Positions 31,778 to 41,751 of a DNA stretch of 64,000 nucleotides are shown piece after piece. The position numbers and the translations under genes were made by a program. The notes beneath the pieces were generated by a model. It was not told the DNA's origin and did no database searches. It saw only the letters and a list, made by a program, of their open reading frames with translations. The stretch is from Tropicibacter naphthalenivorans (lineage in GTDB: Bacteria; Pseudomonadota; Alphaproteobacteria; Rhodobacterales; Rhodobacteraceae). The stretch is taken from assembly GCF_900176475.1 (NCBI RefSeq), contig NZ_FWXX01000006.1, positions 62,001 through 126,000 of the forward strand. Direction: 5' to 3'. Numbering within the stretch: the stretch's first letter is position 1; the number at the start of each line of letters is the position of its first letter.

Positions 31778-33423
31778 CAGACCGCCCCAACGTGCTTTGG
31801 ATCATGGCCGATCAGCTTCGGTTCGACTATCTCAGCTGCTACGGCCACCCGCATTTGCACACGCCGCATATCGACGCTTTGGCGGCGCGCGGGGTGCGGT
31901 TCACCAATGCCTATGTGCAATCGCCGGTCTGCGGGCCGTCGCGGATGTCGGCCTATACCGGGCGTTACGTGCGCTCGCACGGGTCGACGTGGAACGGGAT
32001 GCCGCTGCGGGTGGGCGAGCCGACCCTCGGGGACCATCTGCGCGAAGCCGGGGCGCGCGCCGTTCTGGTGGGCAAGACCCATATGACCGCGGACGCCGAG
32101 GGCATGGCTTGGCTGGGCATCGACCCCGCGTCGGAAATCGATGTTCGCGTGTCCGAATGCGGGTTTGAACCCTTCGAGCGTGACGACGGTCTGCACCCGG
32201 ACAGCCCGCGTCAGCAGTGGTCGGCCTATGACGATTACCTCGTTGCGCATGGGTTCCAGTCCGATAACCCATGGGAAGACTTCGCAAATTCCGGTGTCGA
32301 CCCGGATGGCGAATTGCTGTCCGCGTGGCTTTTGAAGAACTCGCGCCTCGCCGCCAACATTCCCGAGGAGCATTCCGAAACCGCCTATATGACCAACCGC
32401 GCCATCGACTTTATGACCGAGGCGCAGGAGGACGGGCGGCCTTGGGTCTGTCACCTGTCGTACATCAAGCCGCATTGGCCCTACATCGTGCCCGCGCCCT
32501 ATCATGACATGTATGGGCCTGAACATATCGTCGACCCGGTCCGGTCCGAGGCCGAGCGCGACACCGATCACCCCTTGGTGCGCGCCTATCAGGACGCCCG
32601 CGTCTGCCGCAGTTTCTCGCGCGATCATGTGCGCGACCATGTGATCCCCGCTTACATGGGTCTGATCAAGCAGCTCGACGACAATTTGGGACGCCTTTTC
32701 AAATGGATGGACGACAGCGGGATCGCCGGGAACACCATCGTCGTCTTTACCTCGGACCATGGCGATTACATGGGCGACCACTGGATGGGCGACAAGGATT
32801 TCTACCACGAGATGGCGGTGAAAGTGCCGCTGATCATTGCCGATCCGCGCGCCGAGGCGAATGACACGCGCGGGGTTGTGTCCGACGCCTTGGTCGAGAT
32901 GATCGACATTGCGCCCACCTGCATGAGCGCGCTGGGGCTGGACCCGAAACCGCATGTGATCGAAGGCCGCGACCTGACGCCGATCCTGCACGGGACCGAG
33001 GTTTTTTCGCGCCGATACGCGATTTCCGAGCATGACTACCACTGGTCCGAAATGGCGCGCAGCCTGAACCAGCCGCAAGAGCACGCGCACACGGTGATGA
33101 TCCACGACGGACGGTGGAAGTTCATCCGCTGCGAAGGCTTTCGCCCGGTGCTGTTCGACCTAGAGACCGATCCGCAAGAGCTGACCGATCTGGGGGCGTC
33201 TGACGCGCCCGAGCATGTGGCCGTGCGCGCCCGGATGGAAAGCGCCCTGCTGGATTGGGCGCGGCGGCATCACACCCGGATCACCGCCACACACGAGGTG
33301 CTCGCGCGGCAGAAACGCGCCGCCGAAAGCGGCATCCTCATCGGGTTCTGGGACGGAAAGGAATACCTTGAAGCAACCGGCAAACCCTTTGACTCGCTCA
33401 TGCCTCAGGGGCGCCCGGACTGA
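31774..33423 (+). CDS. Sulfatase-family hydrolase with CxPxR formylglycine motif
   Basis: A 549-residue sulfatase of the alkaline phosphatase superfamily, hydrolysing sulfate (or phosphonate/phosphate) monoesters. The formylglycine motif C53-G-P55-S-R57 is intact in VCGPSRMSAYTGR, and metal ligands are visible in LWIMADQLRFDYLS and FTSDHGDYMGDHWMG. No signal peptide is present, so it acts in the cytoplasm, which fits a phosphonate monoester hydrolase/arylsulfatase branch. It is translationally coupled to the MarR regulator and probably acts on a substrate taken up by the adjacent TAXI-TRAP system. Its 3' end overlaps the convergent CheW gene by 19 bases. Confidence 0.9.
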   Translation: MTDRPNVLWIMADQLRFDYLSCYGHPHLHTPHIDALAARGVRFTNAYVQSPVCGPSRMSAYTGRYVRSHGSTWNGMPLRVGEPTLGDHLREAGARAVLVGKTHMTADAEGMAWLGIDPASEIDVRVSECGFEPFERDDGLHPDSPRQQWSAYDDYLVAHGFQSDNPWEDFANSGVDPDGELLSAWLLKNSRLAANIPEEHSETAYMTNRAIDFMTEAQEDGRPWVCHLSYIKPHWPYIVPAPYHDMYGPEHIVDPVRSEAERDTDHPLVRAYQDARVCRSFSRDHVRDHVIPAYMGLIKQLDDNLGRLFKWMDDSGIAGNTIVVFTSDHGDYMGDHWMGDKDFYHEMAVKVPLIIADPRAEANDTRGVVSDALVEMIDIAPTCMSALGLDPKPHVIEGRDLTPILHGTEVFSRRYAISEHDYHWSEMARSLNQPQEHAHTVMIHDGRWKFIRCEGFRPVLFDLETDPQELTDLGASDAPEHVAVRARMESALLDWARRHHTRITATHEVLARQKRAAESGILIGFWDGKEYLEATGKPFDSLMPQGRPD

Positions 33424-35111
33424 CCCGTTTCCATCAGTTTCAGCCCCTTGAGCTGCGAGGTGGCGGCGGGTGCCTTGGTCTGCTCCGGCGGCGGGCTGGC
33501 CAAGGCCAACTGCGGGTCGGGGGCCTCTAGCAGCGCGCCATTCGCCTTGGCAAAGCACCGTTTGAGAAACGCCCCGGTGTCGAGGATCATCACCGCGCCA
33601 TAGCTGTTGCTTTGGATGCAGCCGCCGTCATCCTCGACAATCTTGAGCGATTGATCGTTGTGGTTCAGCGTCATCTTGTCGGCCACCATGTTCGAGCCGG
33701 TCACGACAATCTCATCCACGCCATCCACCACGAAACCGTATTTGCGCCCCTCGTGCAGGAAAATCACGACGCGCGCGTTCTCGCGGTCGACCTTTGGCAG
33801 ATCGTAGAGCGTCCGCGGATTGATGAGGGTAATCAGCTCGCCGCGAAGGTTGACGATCCCATCAATGAAATCAAGCGCATAGGGCGGTTTGAGCAACTCA
33901 TCGGGATAGCTGATCACCTCGCTGACGCGAGAGGAGTCCAAGGCAAAGCGGGTGACGATCGTGAACACGATAAAGGTCAACCGATCGCCGTTGATCAGCT
34001 GTTTCTTGTAGGATCGCGTGTTTTCCGTGGTGGCGTGCACCTCTTGGCAGCGGCGCGCCGTATCGACCAGCATCGGGTCCGAGCGCAGCGCATCGTCATC
34101 CAGCAACATAATGATGTTGCTGCCTTTTCCCACCAGACACCCCCGGACGATTTCGGCGCGGGGCAGGGCGAGCTTGGTGAATTGCAAGACCTCGTCTTCG
34201 AAACAGGTCATGATCCTGTCGATCGAATAGACCAGCAGACCGACCAAGCCGCCATCGGTGCGAATGACCAACATCTTGCGGGTGGGCGGTACCTCTGTCG
34301 TATCGGCAAGGTTGGCGTCGTCGCCCATGAAATTGCGGAAATCGGCGACCGGCATAATATGCCCGCGCAGGTTCACCACGCCGACAAAACAGTCATGCAC
34401 GATCATCGAGTCGTTGATATCGGGCGCTTCCATCACCTCTTGGACGTGGCTCAGGTCGATGGCGCAGGTGGTGTGGCCGAACTGGAACGAGATGCAGTTG
34501 AACCGGCGCCCACGTGTCAGGCTGGCTGTGCTGGGACGCTCTCGGATCATACGTTCGCCGCGGGGCACCTTTTTGAGGTTGAGCAACTCGCGCGGGTCCA
34601 GCACCTGAATGATCCGCTGGCCGTCATCAAGTTTGAGCAACCCTTCGACAACCACGTCTTTTGGCTCGCCGTGGCGGGCGCGAAACTCGACCCGTGCTGC
34701 GCCCTGCACATTCAAGACTTCGCCGGTGCGGTCGATGATCAGGCCGATGCACAACTCGCCATCTTCGATGATCGCGACCTTTTGTTCGGACGTGTCACTG
34801 TGGGGCAGGTGCAGCAGTTGACGCAGGTCGATCATCGGCACGATTGTTCCGCGCAGGTTGAACAACCCCTTCATGTAAGACGGCGCAAGCGGCATGGGCG
34901 CGATCACGTCGGGCAGGGGCACGACCTCTTGGATCATGCTGGCCTCAATGGCGAATTCCGTCTCGGCCATCCAGAAAGAGCCATAAATGTTTGGACGCTT
35001 GCGAGGGTCCGCGGTCGCCACCTCGGTCGGAGGCGCGACAGTTATGGGGGGCACGCCGTCGGGCTGTGTCAGCGGATCTTGGGTGATCTCTTCGGTGATC
35101 TGTTCGGACAT
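33405..35111 (-). CDS. Chemotaxis coupling protein with three CheW domains
   Basis: A 568-residue protein built of three CheW domains, at about residues 40-185, 205-345 and 375-520. Repeated signatures are MKGLFNLRGTIVPMIDLRQL, VGVVNLRGHIMPVADFRNF and IDGIVNLRGELITLINPRTL. CheW couples receptors to the kinase CheA; a triple CheW could cross-link receptor arrays. The C-terminal ~45 residues are Pro/Ala rich and likely disordered. It is the last gene of the mcp-cheR-cheD-cheW unit and overlaps the convergent sulfatase gene. Confidence 0.92.
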   Translation of the reverse strand: MSEQITEEITQDPLTQPDGVPPITVAPPTEVATADPRKRPNIYGSFWMAETEFAIEASMIQEVVPLPDVIAPMPLAPSYMKGLFNLRGTIVPMIDLRQLLHLPHSDTSEQKVAIIEDGELCIGLIIDRTGEVLNVQGAARVEFRARHGEPKDVVVEGLLKLDDGQRIIQVLDPRELLNLKKVPRGERMIRERPSTASLTRGRRFNCISFQFGHTTCAIDLSHVQEVMEAPDINDSMIVHDCFVGVVNLRGHIMPVADFRNFMGDDANLADTTEVPPTRKMLVIRTDGGLVGLLVYSIDRIMTCFEDEVLQFTKLALPRAEIVRGCLVGKGSNIIMLLDDDALRSDPMLVDTARRCQEVHATTENTRSYKKQLINGDRLTFIVFTIVTRFALDSSRVSEVISYPDELLKPPYALDFIDGIVNLRGELITLINPRTLYDLPKVDRENARVVIFLHEGRKYGFVVDGVDEIVVTGSNMVADKMTLNHNDQSLKIVEDDGGCIQSNSYGAVMILDTGAFLKRCFAKANGALLEAPDPQLALASPPPEQTKAPAATSQLKGLKLMETGQSGRP

Positions 35112-35114
35112 GGC

Positions 35115-35594
35115 CTAGCCTCCAAATCGCGGAATCTCAGCAACGGTGAATTCGCCCGTGGTGCAGTCGATGGTGATCTGGCGACCGACGACGCCGCCAA
35201 TGTCTTCGTAGATGTTGCGAAACCCTTGTTTTCGCACGGCTTTGTAGGCGGTGGTGCTGTTGATGCTGCCAACCAGTCGGGACGGTTCGGTGTCGGCGGG
35301 CATGGTCATATTGGCCCCGCCAACGACGATCGCCTTGATTTTTCGGTAGTCGTCTGGTGTGATTTTCATCAATGAAATCATGGATTTCAAAGCTTGATCT
35401 ACATAGCGCCCACTGATTTCGTCGCTTTGCTGGCCAGAGTTCGACAGCAAGCAATGCGCCAGTCCGTAGATTTGCCGAGACGGATACAGCAGACCCAGCC
35501 CGATACACGAGCCAAGGATCGCCGTCAGGAGTTCGCCCGGCCCGCCGGTTTTGACCTCGCCGATCTGGACGTGCACCTTGGTTGCCGTGGTCAT
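35115..35594 (-). CDS. cheD: Chemoreceptor glutamine deamidase CheD
   Basis: A 159-residue CheD, which deamidates receptor glutamines and can bind CheC. Typical blocks are LLTAILGSCIGLGLLYPSR (catalytic cysteine C30-like in GSCIG), GLAHCLLSNS (histidine) and AIVVGGANMTMP. ATG 35594 overlaps the cheR stop by one base; a GTG three bases upstream is an alternative. Its place between cheR and cheW suggests it adjusts the receptor encoded at the head of the operon. Confidence 0.92.
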   Translation of the reverse strand: MTTATKVHVQIGEVKTGGPGELLTAILGSCIGLGLLYPSRQIYGLAHCLLSNSGQQSDEISGRYVDQALKSMISLMKITPDDYRKIKAIVVGGANMTMPADTEPSRLVGSINSTTAYKAVRKQGFRNIYEDIGGVVGRQITIDCTTGEFTVAEIPRFGG

Positions 35595-36469
35595 CACGCG
35601 CCTCCGGTCCGGGGTTTGTAGATGATGGGGGCGACCTGTTCGAACTCGGTCGAGATGTGTTTGAGCGACTCACTCTCGCCGATAAACAGGATGCCGTCCG
35701 GGTGCATCACCTTGTGAATGTTGCGCAAAATCCGTTCTTGGTTCTTCGCGTTAAAGTAGATCAGCACGTTGCGCAGGAACACCACATCGAACTGACCCGC
35801 GTTCATCAACTGGCCCAGCAGATTGTGCTGTTGAAAGCGGATGCGGGTTTTGATCTGCGGTTTGACCTTCCAGCCGTTGGTGTCATCGCCAACCATATGG
35901 CGGGCGAACAGCTCTGGCTCGGCCTCTTTGAATCGGGCGACTGGGCGACCGACGTAGTGCCCCTCTGTCGCCATTTCCAGCACGCGGGACGAGATGTCGG
36001 TGCCAAGGATCGCATAGTCAAAGCGGGGCGTTTGCAGGCGCATATCTTCGAGCAGCACACCAGCTGTGTGCGCCTCTTCGCCCGAAGAGGAGGCCGCCGA
36101 CCACACACGCAAGGGCCGGTTTGGGCCATTCACCGCAAAGTTTGGCACGACCTCGTCGCGAAAGTACTGCCAAATGCGCGGCGTGCGGTAGAAATACGTC
36201 TCGTTTGTGGTGACCCTGTTGGTCAATTCCTGACGCTCGACCGGGTCGGATTGCACCCGCGAGATGTACTCTTTGTAGGTTGCCAGATCGAGCGCGCGCA
36301 GCCGTTTGTTCAGACGGGACATCAGCATCGACTGCCGTTCGGCCCCGATGGAAATGCCTGTCTGATCATAGATGATGGCGCGCAGCTTGGTGAACTCGGA
36401 CTCTGTCATCGTCTTGGACACGGTCATGCCTATCCCCGTTGCGGCGCTCATCGGTTTGCTCGTGGTCAT
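35594..36469 (-). CDS. cheR: Chemotaxis methyltransferase CheR
   Basis: A 291-residue S-adenosylmethionine-dependent methyltransferase of receptor glutamates. N-terminal helical domain ([20 protein letters not shown]), then the methyltransferase core with [20 protein letters not shown] (SAM-binding), [17 protein letters not shown] and [13 protein letters not shown]. The annotated start overlaps the receptor stop as ATGA; internal ATGs (e.g. at [12 protein letters not shown]) are possible. It completes an adaptation module for the upstream soluble receptor. Confidence 0.93.
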   Translation of the reverse strand: MTTSKPMSAATGIGMTVSKTMTESEFTKLRAIIYDQTGISIGAERQSMLMSRLNKRLRALDLATYKEYISRVQSDPVERQELTNRVTTNETYFYRTPRIWQYFRDEVVPNFAVNGPNRPLRVWSAASSSGEEAHTAGVLLEDMRLQTPRFDYAILGTDISSRVLEMATEGHYVGRPVARFKEAEPELFARHMVGDDTNGWKVKPQIKTRIRFQQHNLLGQLMNAGQFDVVFLRNVLIYFNAKNQERILRNIHKVMHPDGILFIGESESLKHISTEFEQVAPIIYKPRTGGA

Positions 36470-38364
36470 TTGTCGAGCTTGGCGATTTCGTCGGTCAGCC
36501 CGACGGCGCCGTTCTTGAGCCCTTCGGTTGCCTCGGCAATCGAGTCAGAGGCCACCACCGACAGCTCCGAGGCGTTGGCGATGCTTTGGATCGCTTCGGC
36601 CACGTCGCGCGCGGCGGTCTGCTGTTCGTTGGCCGCGACGGAAATCTGCGTGATCGACTCGGTCGTTTCCTGGATCCCGGCGAGGATCTTGGAAAAGGCC
36701 GCGCCCGCCTCGCGTGAGACATCGCTGCCTTGGTTCACGCGTTTGACCGTTTCGCTGATCAGCTTGGAGATTTCCTTGGTCGCCTGTGACGACCGTTCCG
36801 CCAGTTTGCGGACCTCGTCGGCCACAACGGAAAAGCCCAAGCCATGTTCGCCCGCGCGGGCGGCCTCGATCGCGGCGTTAAAGGCCAAGAGATTGGTCTG
36901 GCTGGCAATCTCGCTGATCACCTTGACGATTTCATTGATCTCCTCGGAGGAGGCGTTGATCAAATCCATCGCCTCGATGGAACGGTCGATGGCTTGCGCG
37001 CCGATGTCGGCCTCGTCCTTGGTGCGCTTGGCGATCTCGTCCGAAAGGACGCTGTTGTGCGCGATGGAGTCGATGGACGCGCTGAGCTCTTCGACCGAGG
37101 CGCTGATTTCCTCGGTGGTGCAGCCCAGCGACTGCGCGCCTTCGGCAACCTTTTGCGCCTGGGCGGCGATGTCACCGGATTGGCGCTGGAACTCTTCGGC
37201 AATGCGCGAGACGTTCTTTTCGATTTCCTTTTGCGCGGTGATGTCGGTGGCGAATTTCACCACCTTGAACGCCTTGCCGTTGGCGTCGAGGATCGGGTTG
37301 TAAGAGGCGTTGATCCACACCTCTTTGCCATTCTTGCCAAAGCGTTGGAACTGCGCCGCGATCACTTCGCCCTCGGCCAGAGCGGCCCAGAACTGTTTGT
37401 ATTCGGACGAGGACGCATAGGCCGGATCGCAAAACATGCGGTGATGTTTGCCTTGAACCTCGTCCAGTGCGTAGCCGGTCACGGACAAGAAATTATCGTT
37501 GGCGTCAAGGATATTGCCGCTGAGGTCGAATTCGATCGTGGCTTGGGCACGGTCCAAAGCCGCCAGCACACCCGAATTTTTACGCGCCTGCGTGACGTCG
37601 GCCCATTCAAGGATGTTGCCGGTGTAGGTGCCGTCACTTTCGAAAATGCCGCCCACGTTCAGCGCGAATTTGAAATCGCCCACGGTGATCTCTGTCTGGA
37701 AGGGCAAGTTCGCCGGGTCCGACAGCAAGCGGCGTTGGTGCGCCGGGTTCTTGTGGAACTGGTCGATGCAGCTGCCGACGATCTTGTCCGGGTCAAAGCC
37801 CGGCCAGACCTGCCCAAACACCGCAGCGTTGCGGCGCAGCAGGTCGCGCGTCGATTTGTTGACTTCTGTCACGATGAAATCACGGTCCACGGTCATCATT
37901 GCCGCAGCGGAGTTTTCGAAACCGGTGGTTTTGCGCAACGCCTCGATGCGGGCGGCGCGCTGTGCGGTCACATCCGACACAAAAGCCACCACGCGATGCG
38001 GCTTGCCCCCGGCGCCAAGGACAGGGCTATAGGTTGCCTTGGTCCAGATTTTCCCGCCCGATTTGGACATCATGGGGTATTCGCCGGACACGCTTTGCCC
38101 CATGGCCAACTGCATCCAGAAATCGCGGTAAGCATCGGTGCCCACGGTCTGCGGATCGCTGAGCGTCCGGTGGTGCCGTCCGGTCAGATCGCCGCTGTCA
38201 TAGCCTACGATCCCCAGAAAGTTGTCGTTTGCTGAAAGGATATTTCCGTCCAGATCGAATTCGACGACCGACTGTGTGTTGTGAAGTGCGTCGATCAAAT
38301 AGGCCGTGTCAGCCTGATTCACTGCGCCTGTTTCAGCCTTCGCTGCTGTCTCATTGCCACTCAT
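36466..38364 (-). CDS. Soluble methyl-accepting chemotaxis protein with multiple PAS domains
   Basis: A 632-residue receptor without transmembrane segments. The N-terminal ~390 residues contain PAS-type units: [20 protein letters not shown] (first), [20 protein letters not shown] (second) and [20 protein letters not shown] (third, nearly repeating the first). Each is followed by a PAC-like strand set. The C-terminal signalling hairpin is [38 protein letters not shown]. This design is cytoplasmic energy or redox sensing, often through haem or FAD. It leads the operon with cheR, cheD and the triple CheW. Confidence 0.93.
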   Translation of the reverse strand: MSGNETAAKAETGAVNQADTAYLIDALHNTQSVVEFDLDGNILSANDNFLGIVGYDSGDLTGRHHRTLSDPQTVGTDAYRDFWMQLAMGQSVSGEYPMMSKSGGKIWTKATYSPVLGAGGKPHRVVAFVSDVTAQRAARIEALRKTTGFENSAAAMMTVDRDFIVTEVNKSTRDLLRRNAAVFGQVWPGFDPDKIVGSCIDQFHKNPAHQRRLLSDPANLPFQTEITVGDFKFALNVGGIFESDGTYTGNILEWADVTQARKNSGVLAALDRAQATIEFDLSGNILDANDNFLSVTGYALDEVQGKHHRMFCDPAYASSSEYKQFWAALAEGEVIAAQFQRFGKNGKEVWINASYNPILDANGKAFKVVKFATDITAQKEIEKNVSRIAEEFQRQSGDIAAQAQKVAEGAQSLGCTTEEISASVEELSASIDSIAHNSVLSDEIAKRTKDEADIGAQAIDRSIEAMDLINASSEEINEIVKVISEIASQTNLLAFNAAIEAARAGEHGLGFSVVADEVRKLAERSSQATKEISKLISETVKRVNQGSDVSREAGAAFSKILAGIQETTESITQISVAANEQQTAARDVAEAIQSIANASELSVVASDSIAEATEGLKNGAVGLTDEIAKLDK

Positions 38365-38646
38365 GGCCCCGCCTCAATTTAAACCTAACCCGACAGCGAC
38401 CTTGCACCACAAAACTTAAGAGTCGCCTTAATGCTTGGATCAAACCACAGGAGAATATTGAGAATTTTCAACAACCTGTAGGCATCGTTGGGCGCGAGCG
38501 TGTGGCATTTGGCAAGACAACTCAGGCGAAAGTCAGCGGATGAGAAAATGTTTCTTTGTGGACAATTTTTGTTGATTTCTTTGGGCCTTTTGATACCAAT
38601 TACCTCATAGGCCGGGATGGGAGACCCGGCCACATGGGAGGAAATC
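38365..38646. other. Divergent control region between receptor and TRAP operons
   Basis: No gene is seen in these 282 bases. Near the TRAP operon is an AT-rich patch (TTTTGATACCAATTACC around 38588-38604) that could be an operator half, and a GGGAGG-type ribosome site lies before dctP. No terminator is visible. Confidence 0.3.
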
Positions 38647-39666
38647 ATGAAAAAGACAACCGTCGCGCTTGGCGCGATCCTTGCTGTCATGGGCCCGCTG
38701 GCCGCCAGCGCCCAAGAAGTCACCCTGCGTCTGTCGCACTGGGTGCCGCCGACCATCGCCCCGGCGTCCAAGGGCATCAACCCTTGGGCAGAAGCGGTGA
38801 TGGAGGCCTCTGAAGGCCGCATCAAGATCGACATTTTCCCGGCGCAGCAGCTGGGTAAGGCACCCGATCACTATGACATGGCCGTGCAGGGCATCGTCGA
38901 TCTGTCCTACGTGAACCCCGGTTACACTGCGGGCCGTTTCCCGATCTATGCCCTGACCGAGATCCCCTTTATGGCCGATGACAGCGTCGCGGCGTCCAAG
39001 GCGATCCACGAGTGGTACCTCGCCAATGGCGCCGAAGCGGAAATGTCCGACGTCAAGATCTGCTTTGTCCACCCGCACGCCCCCGGCGCGCTGCACACGC
39101 AGGAAAACGTCACCAGCCCTGCCGACCTGAAGGGCAAGAACATCCGCCCGGCCCATGCCACCATGGCGCGCTTTGTCTCGCTGCTGGGCGGCGGCCCGGT
39201 GCAGGTTCCCGCCCCCGAAGTGCGTGAAGCCCTGTCCAAAGGCACCGCCGAGGGTGTGACCTTCCCGTGGGGGGCGCAGTACGACTTCAAACTCACCGAA
39301 GAAGTGCCGGTGCACCTCGACATGCCGTTCTACCTGTCCAGCCAGCTGCTGGTCATGAACAAGGGCAGCTATGACCGCCTGTCCGACGCGAACAAGGCCG
39401 TGATCGACGATCACTGCAACCTCGACTGGTCGGGCAAGGTGTCCCAGGGCTGGGCCGATGACGACATGGCCGCGCGTGAGCGTCTGATGGCGGACGACGC
39501 CCAGACCTTCAACACCCCGACCGAGGCCGAAGTGGCCGCATGGCGCGAAGCCTCCATGCCGCTGTTCGACGAATGGAAAGCCGCCGTGACCGCCAAGGGC
39601 GGTGACGCGGACGCGATCCTCGACGCCTACAAAGCCGCGCTCGACAAGTTCGACGCCGCTTACTGA
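38647..39666 (+). CDS. TRAP transporter substrate-binding protein DctP-type
   Basis: A 339-residue periplasmic receptor. A signal peptide (MKKTTVALGAILAVMGPLAA, cleaved after SAQ) precedes a DctP fold: LRLSHWVPPTIAPASKG, IKIDIFPAQQLGKAPDHYDM, IVDLSYVNPGYTAGRFP and the conserved arginine region GKNIRPAHATMARFVSLLGG. ATG 38647 follows GGGAGGAAA. It is the first gene of a three-gene TRAP system with dctQ and dctM in order. The pocket residues suggest an organic acid ligand; the substrate is unknown. Confidence 0.93.
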   Translation: MKKTTVALGAILAVMGPLAASAQEVTLRLSHWVPPTIAPASKGINPWAEAVMEASEGRIKIDIFPAQQLGKAPDHYDMAVQGIVDLSYVNPGYTAGRFPIYALTEIPFMADDSVAASKAIHEWYLANGAEAEMSDVKICFVHPHAPGALHTQENVTSPADLKGKNIRPAHATMARFVSLLGGGPVQVPAPEVREALSKGTAEGVTFPWGAQYDFKLTEEVPVHLDMPFYLSSQLLVMNKGSYDRLSDANKAVIDDHCNLDWSGKVSQGWADDDMAARERLMADDAQTFNTPTEAEVAAWREASMPLFDEWKAAVTAKGGDADAILDAYKAALDKFDAAY

Positions 39667-39741
39667 GCCTGAACAGCCGGGGCGCGTGGCCATTTCGGCG
39701 CGCGCCCCGTGCCTTTCAAGGCCCGTTTCCCGGAGCATATC

Positions 39742-40287
39742 ATGTCAGAACACCGTCCCGCACGGCGCCCGGTCCGCAGCGCCGTGGTTTTCATCGAGCG
39801 CGTGGCCGCCATTATCCTTGGGCTGGTCACCCTGCTGATCGTGGCCTCTGCGATTGGCCGCTATGGCTTTGCTCGCCCGCTGCCCGATGCGTTCGACCTG
39901 TCGCGGCTGATCCTTGGGGTGGCGATTGCCTGGGGGATGGCCTCTGTGGCGTGGCATGGCACCCACATCAAGGTCGACCTTCTGGCGCAGATGGTCCACC
40001 ACCAAGCCCGCCGCGTGATCAACGCCATTGCGTGGCTGGTGCTGCTGGGCTTTACCGCCGCCTTGGTTTGGAAGATCGGCCAGCGGGTGGATGCGGCCAT
40101 GGGGGGCGGGGACGCGACCATGGACCTGCGCCTGCCGCTTTGGCCGTTTTTCCTTGCGATCTGGCTGGGGCTGGTGGCGGCGCTGTTCACCACCGCGCTG
40201 CGTCTGTGGCGGATTGTGCGGCATGGCACCGATTTGGGCGAATTCGACGGAATCGACGAGCAACTCCTTGAGGAACAAAAGAAATGA
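39742..40287 (+). CDS. TRAP transporter small permease DctQ-type
   Basis: A 181-residue membrane protein with four hydrophobic helices, e.g. AIILGLVTLLIVASAIGRYG and INAIAWLVLLGFTAALVW. The typical FDLSRLILGVAIAWGMASVA and GTHIKVDLLA motifs of DctQ are present. ATG 39742 is chosen because CGGAG lies a few bases upstream; the frame also has an ATG at 39709. It overlaps dctM by four bases and pairs with it in the membrane. Confidence 0.92.
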   Translation: MSEHRPARRPVRSAVVFIERVAAIILGLVTLLIVASAIGRYGFARPLPDAFDLSRLILGVAIAWGMASVAWHGTHIKVDLLAQMVHHQARRVINAIAWLVLLGFTAALVWKIGQRVDAAMGGGDATMDLRLPLWPFFLAIWLGLVAALFTTALRLWRIVRHGTDLGEFDGIDEQLLEEQKK

Positions 40288-41576
40288 GCAATGAATTCAT
40301 TGCCGCCGGGGGCTTTGTCGTCCTGTTTGCGCTGATGGCCCTGCGGGTGCCGATCGGCATCGCCATGGGCATTGTCGGGGTCGGGGGCTTTGCCGCCGTG
40401 GTCCACCCGGTGCCCGCGATGAACCTACTTTCGCAGTCGCCCATCGCCTCGATCACCGACTTTAACCTGACGCTGGTGCCGTTCTTTATCCTTATGGGGG
40501 TGCTGGCGACGAACTCTGGCATGTCCGCCGAGCTGTACCGCGCCGCGCGCGCGTGGCTGGGCGGGTTCAAGGGCGGTCTGGGGCTGGCCTCTGTTGGGGC
40601 CTGCGGGGGCTTTGCGGCAATCTGCGGCTCGTCCGTGGCAACCGCCGCGACCATGACGAAAATCGCCTACCCCGAGATGAAAAAGGCCGGCTACCCGGAC
40701 GCCGCTGCCACGGGCATCATCGCCGCGGGCGGCACGCTGGGCATCCTGATCCCGCCGTCGGTGGTGCTGGCGATCTACGGCTTTATCACCGAAACCGACA
40801 TCGGCACGCTGTTCATTGCGGGCGTTGTTCCGGGCATCCTTGCGCTGGTGCTGTACATGCTGACGGTGCGCGTGTGGTACGGCCGTCACTTGCCCGCCGC
40901 GGACAAGTTCAGCCTGCGCGAAGGGATCGAAGCCTTGCGCGGCGTCTGGGCCGTGGGCCTGCTGTTCATCGCCGTCATCATGTCGATCTATTTCGGCGTG
41001 GTCACCGCCACCGAAGCCGCCGCCGTGGGCGCCTTGCTGACCGCCGTGATCGGCATGGCACGGGGCAAGCTGTCTTGGGCGGGCCTGCTGGACAGCCTTG
41101 TCGAAGCCCTGCGCACCTCTGTGTCGATCTATGTCGTCCTGATCGGCGCGACACTGTTCGGCTACTTTTTGGCGGTCACCCAAGTTCCGCAGGACATTAC
41201 CACCTTCCTGACTGAACTGGGGGCAGGGCGCTATGGCACGCTGGCGCTGATCCTGCTGTTGTTCTTTGTCATGGGCTGTTTCCTGGACGCCATGGCGATG
41301 ATCATCCTGATGGTGCCGATCGTCTTTCCGGTGATTGTCGAGCTGGGCTTTGACCCGGTGTGGTTCGGCATCATCATCGTGATGACTGTGGAACTGGGCC
41401 TGATCACGCCGCCGGTGGGTATGAACGTCTTTGTCATCAACTCCATTGCGCAGCGCGTGAGCCTTGTGACGATCTTCCGCGGGGTGCTGCCGTTTGTGAC
41501 CATCGATGTGCTGCGGCTGATCCTGCTGATCGCCTTGCCCGGACTGGTGCTGTGGCTGCCGAACACGATGAACTAA
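40284..41576 (+). CDS. TRAP transporter large permease DctM-type
   Basis: A 430-residue protein with about 12 hydrophobic segments and the DctM family signatures: LRVPIGIAMGIVGVGGFA, GAACGGFAAICGSSVATAAT-type (here GACGGFAAICGSSVATAA), GTLGILIPPSVVLAIYG and GLITPPVGMNVFVIN. It is the ion-coupled transport component. It overlaps dctQ as ATGA and is followed 25 bases later by a strong intrinsic terminator, ending the operon. Confidence 0.94.
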   Translation: MSNEFIAAGGFVVLFALMALRVPIGIAMGIVGVGGFAAVVHPVPAMNLLSQSPIASITDFNLTLVPFFILMGVLATNSGMSAELYRAARAWLGGFKGGLGLASVGACGGFAAICGSSVATAATMTKIAYPEMKKAGYPDAAATGIIAAGGTLGILIPPSVVLAIYGFITETDIGTLFIAGVVPGILALVLYMLTVRVWYGRHLPAADKFSLREGIEALRGVWAVGLLFIAVIMSIYFGVVTATEAAAVGALLTAVIGMARGKLSWAGLLDSLVEALRTSVSIYVVLIGATLFGYFLAVTQVPQDITTFLTELGAGRYGTLALILLLFFVMGCFLDAMAMIILMVPIVFPVIVELGFDPVWFGIIIVMTVELGLITPPVGMNVFVINSIAQRVSLVTIFRGVLPFVTIDVLRLILLIALPGLVLWLPNTMN

Positions 41577-41600
41577 GCGGTTTGTCATCCGACGCCAAAG

Positions 41601-41635
41601 CGCCCCGTGCCGATGACCCGGCGCGGGGCGTTTTT
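41601..41635 (+). terminator. Intrinsic terminator of the TRAP operon
   Basis: CGCCCCGTGCCG pairs with CGGCGCGGGGCG (12 pairs, one G-U) around ATGACC, followed by TTTTT. It lies 25 bases after the dctM stop. Confidence 0.88.
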
Positions 41636-41663
41636 GTGTTAGCCCTATAAACCCTAAGATGTA

Positions 41664-41679
41664 TGTGATGTAGATCACT
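41664..41679. promoter_or_regulatory. CRP/FNR-type binding site
   Basis: TGTGATGTAGATCACT matches the TGTGA-N6-TCACA pattern and also forms the GTGAT-N4-ATCAC palindrome of CRP/FNR proteins. It is 73 bases before the phosphoesterase start; two CCTATAA boxes nearby (41644 and 41692) could be -10 elements, so this likely controls the phosphoesterase-molybdoenzyme cluster. Confidence 0.6.
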
Positions 41680-41751
41680 CGCGAAAAACGCCCCTATAAC
41701 TACCCTTAAAGGAAAGTGGCCACCACGGGTCACACCCAAGGGGAGGGGCAC

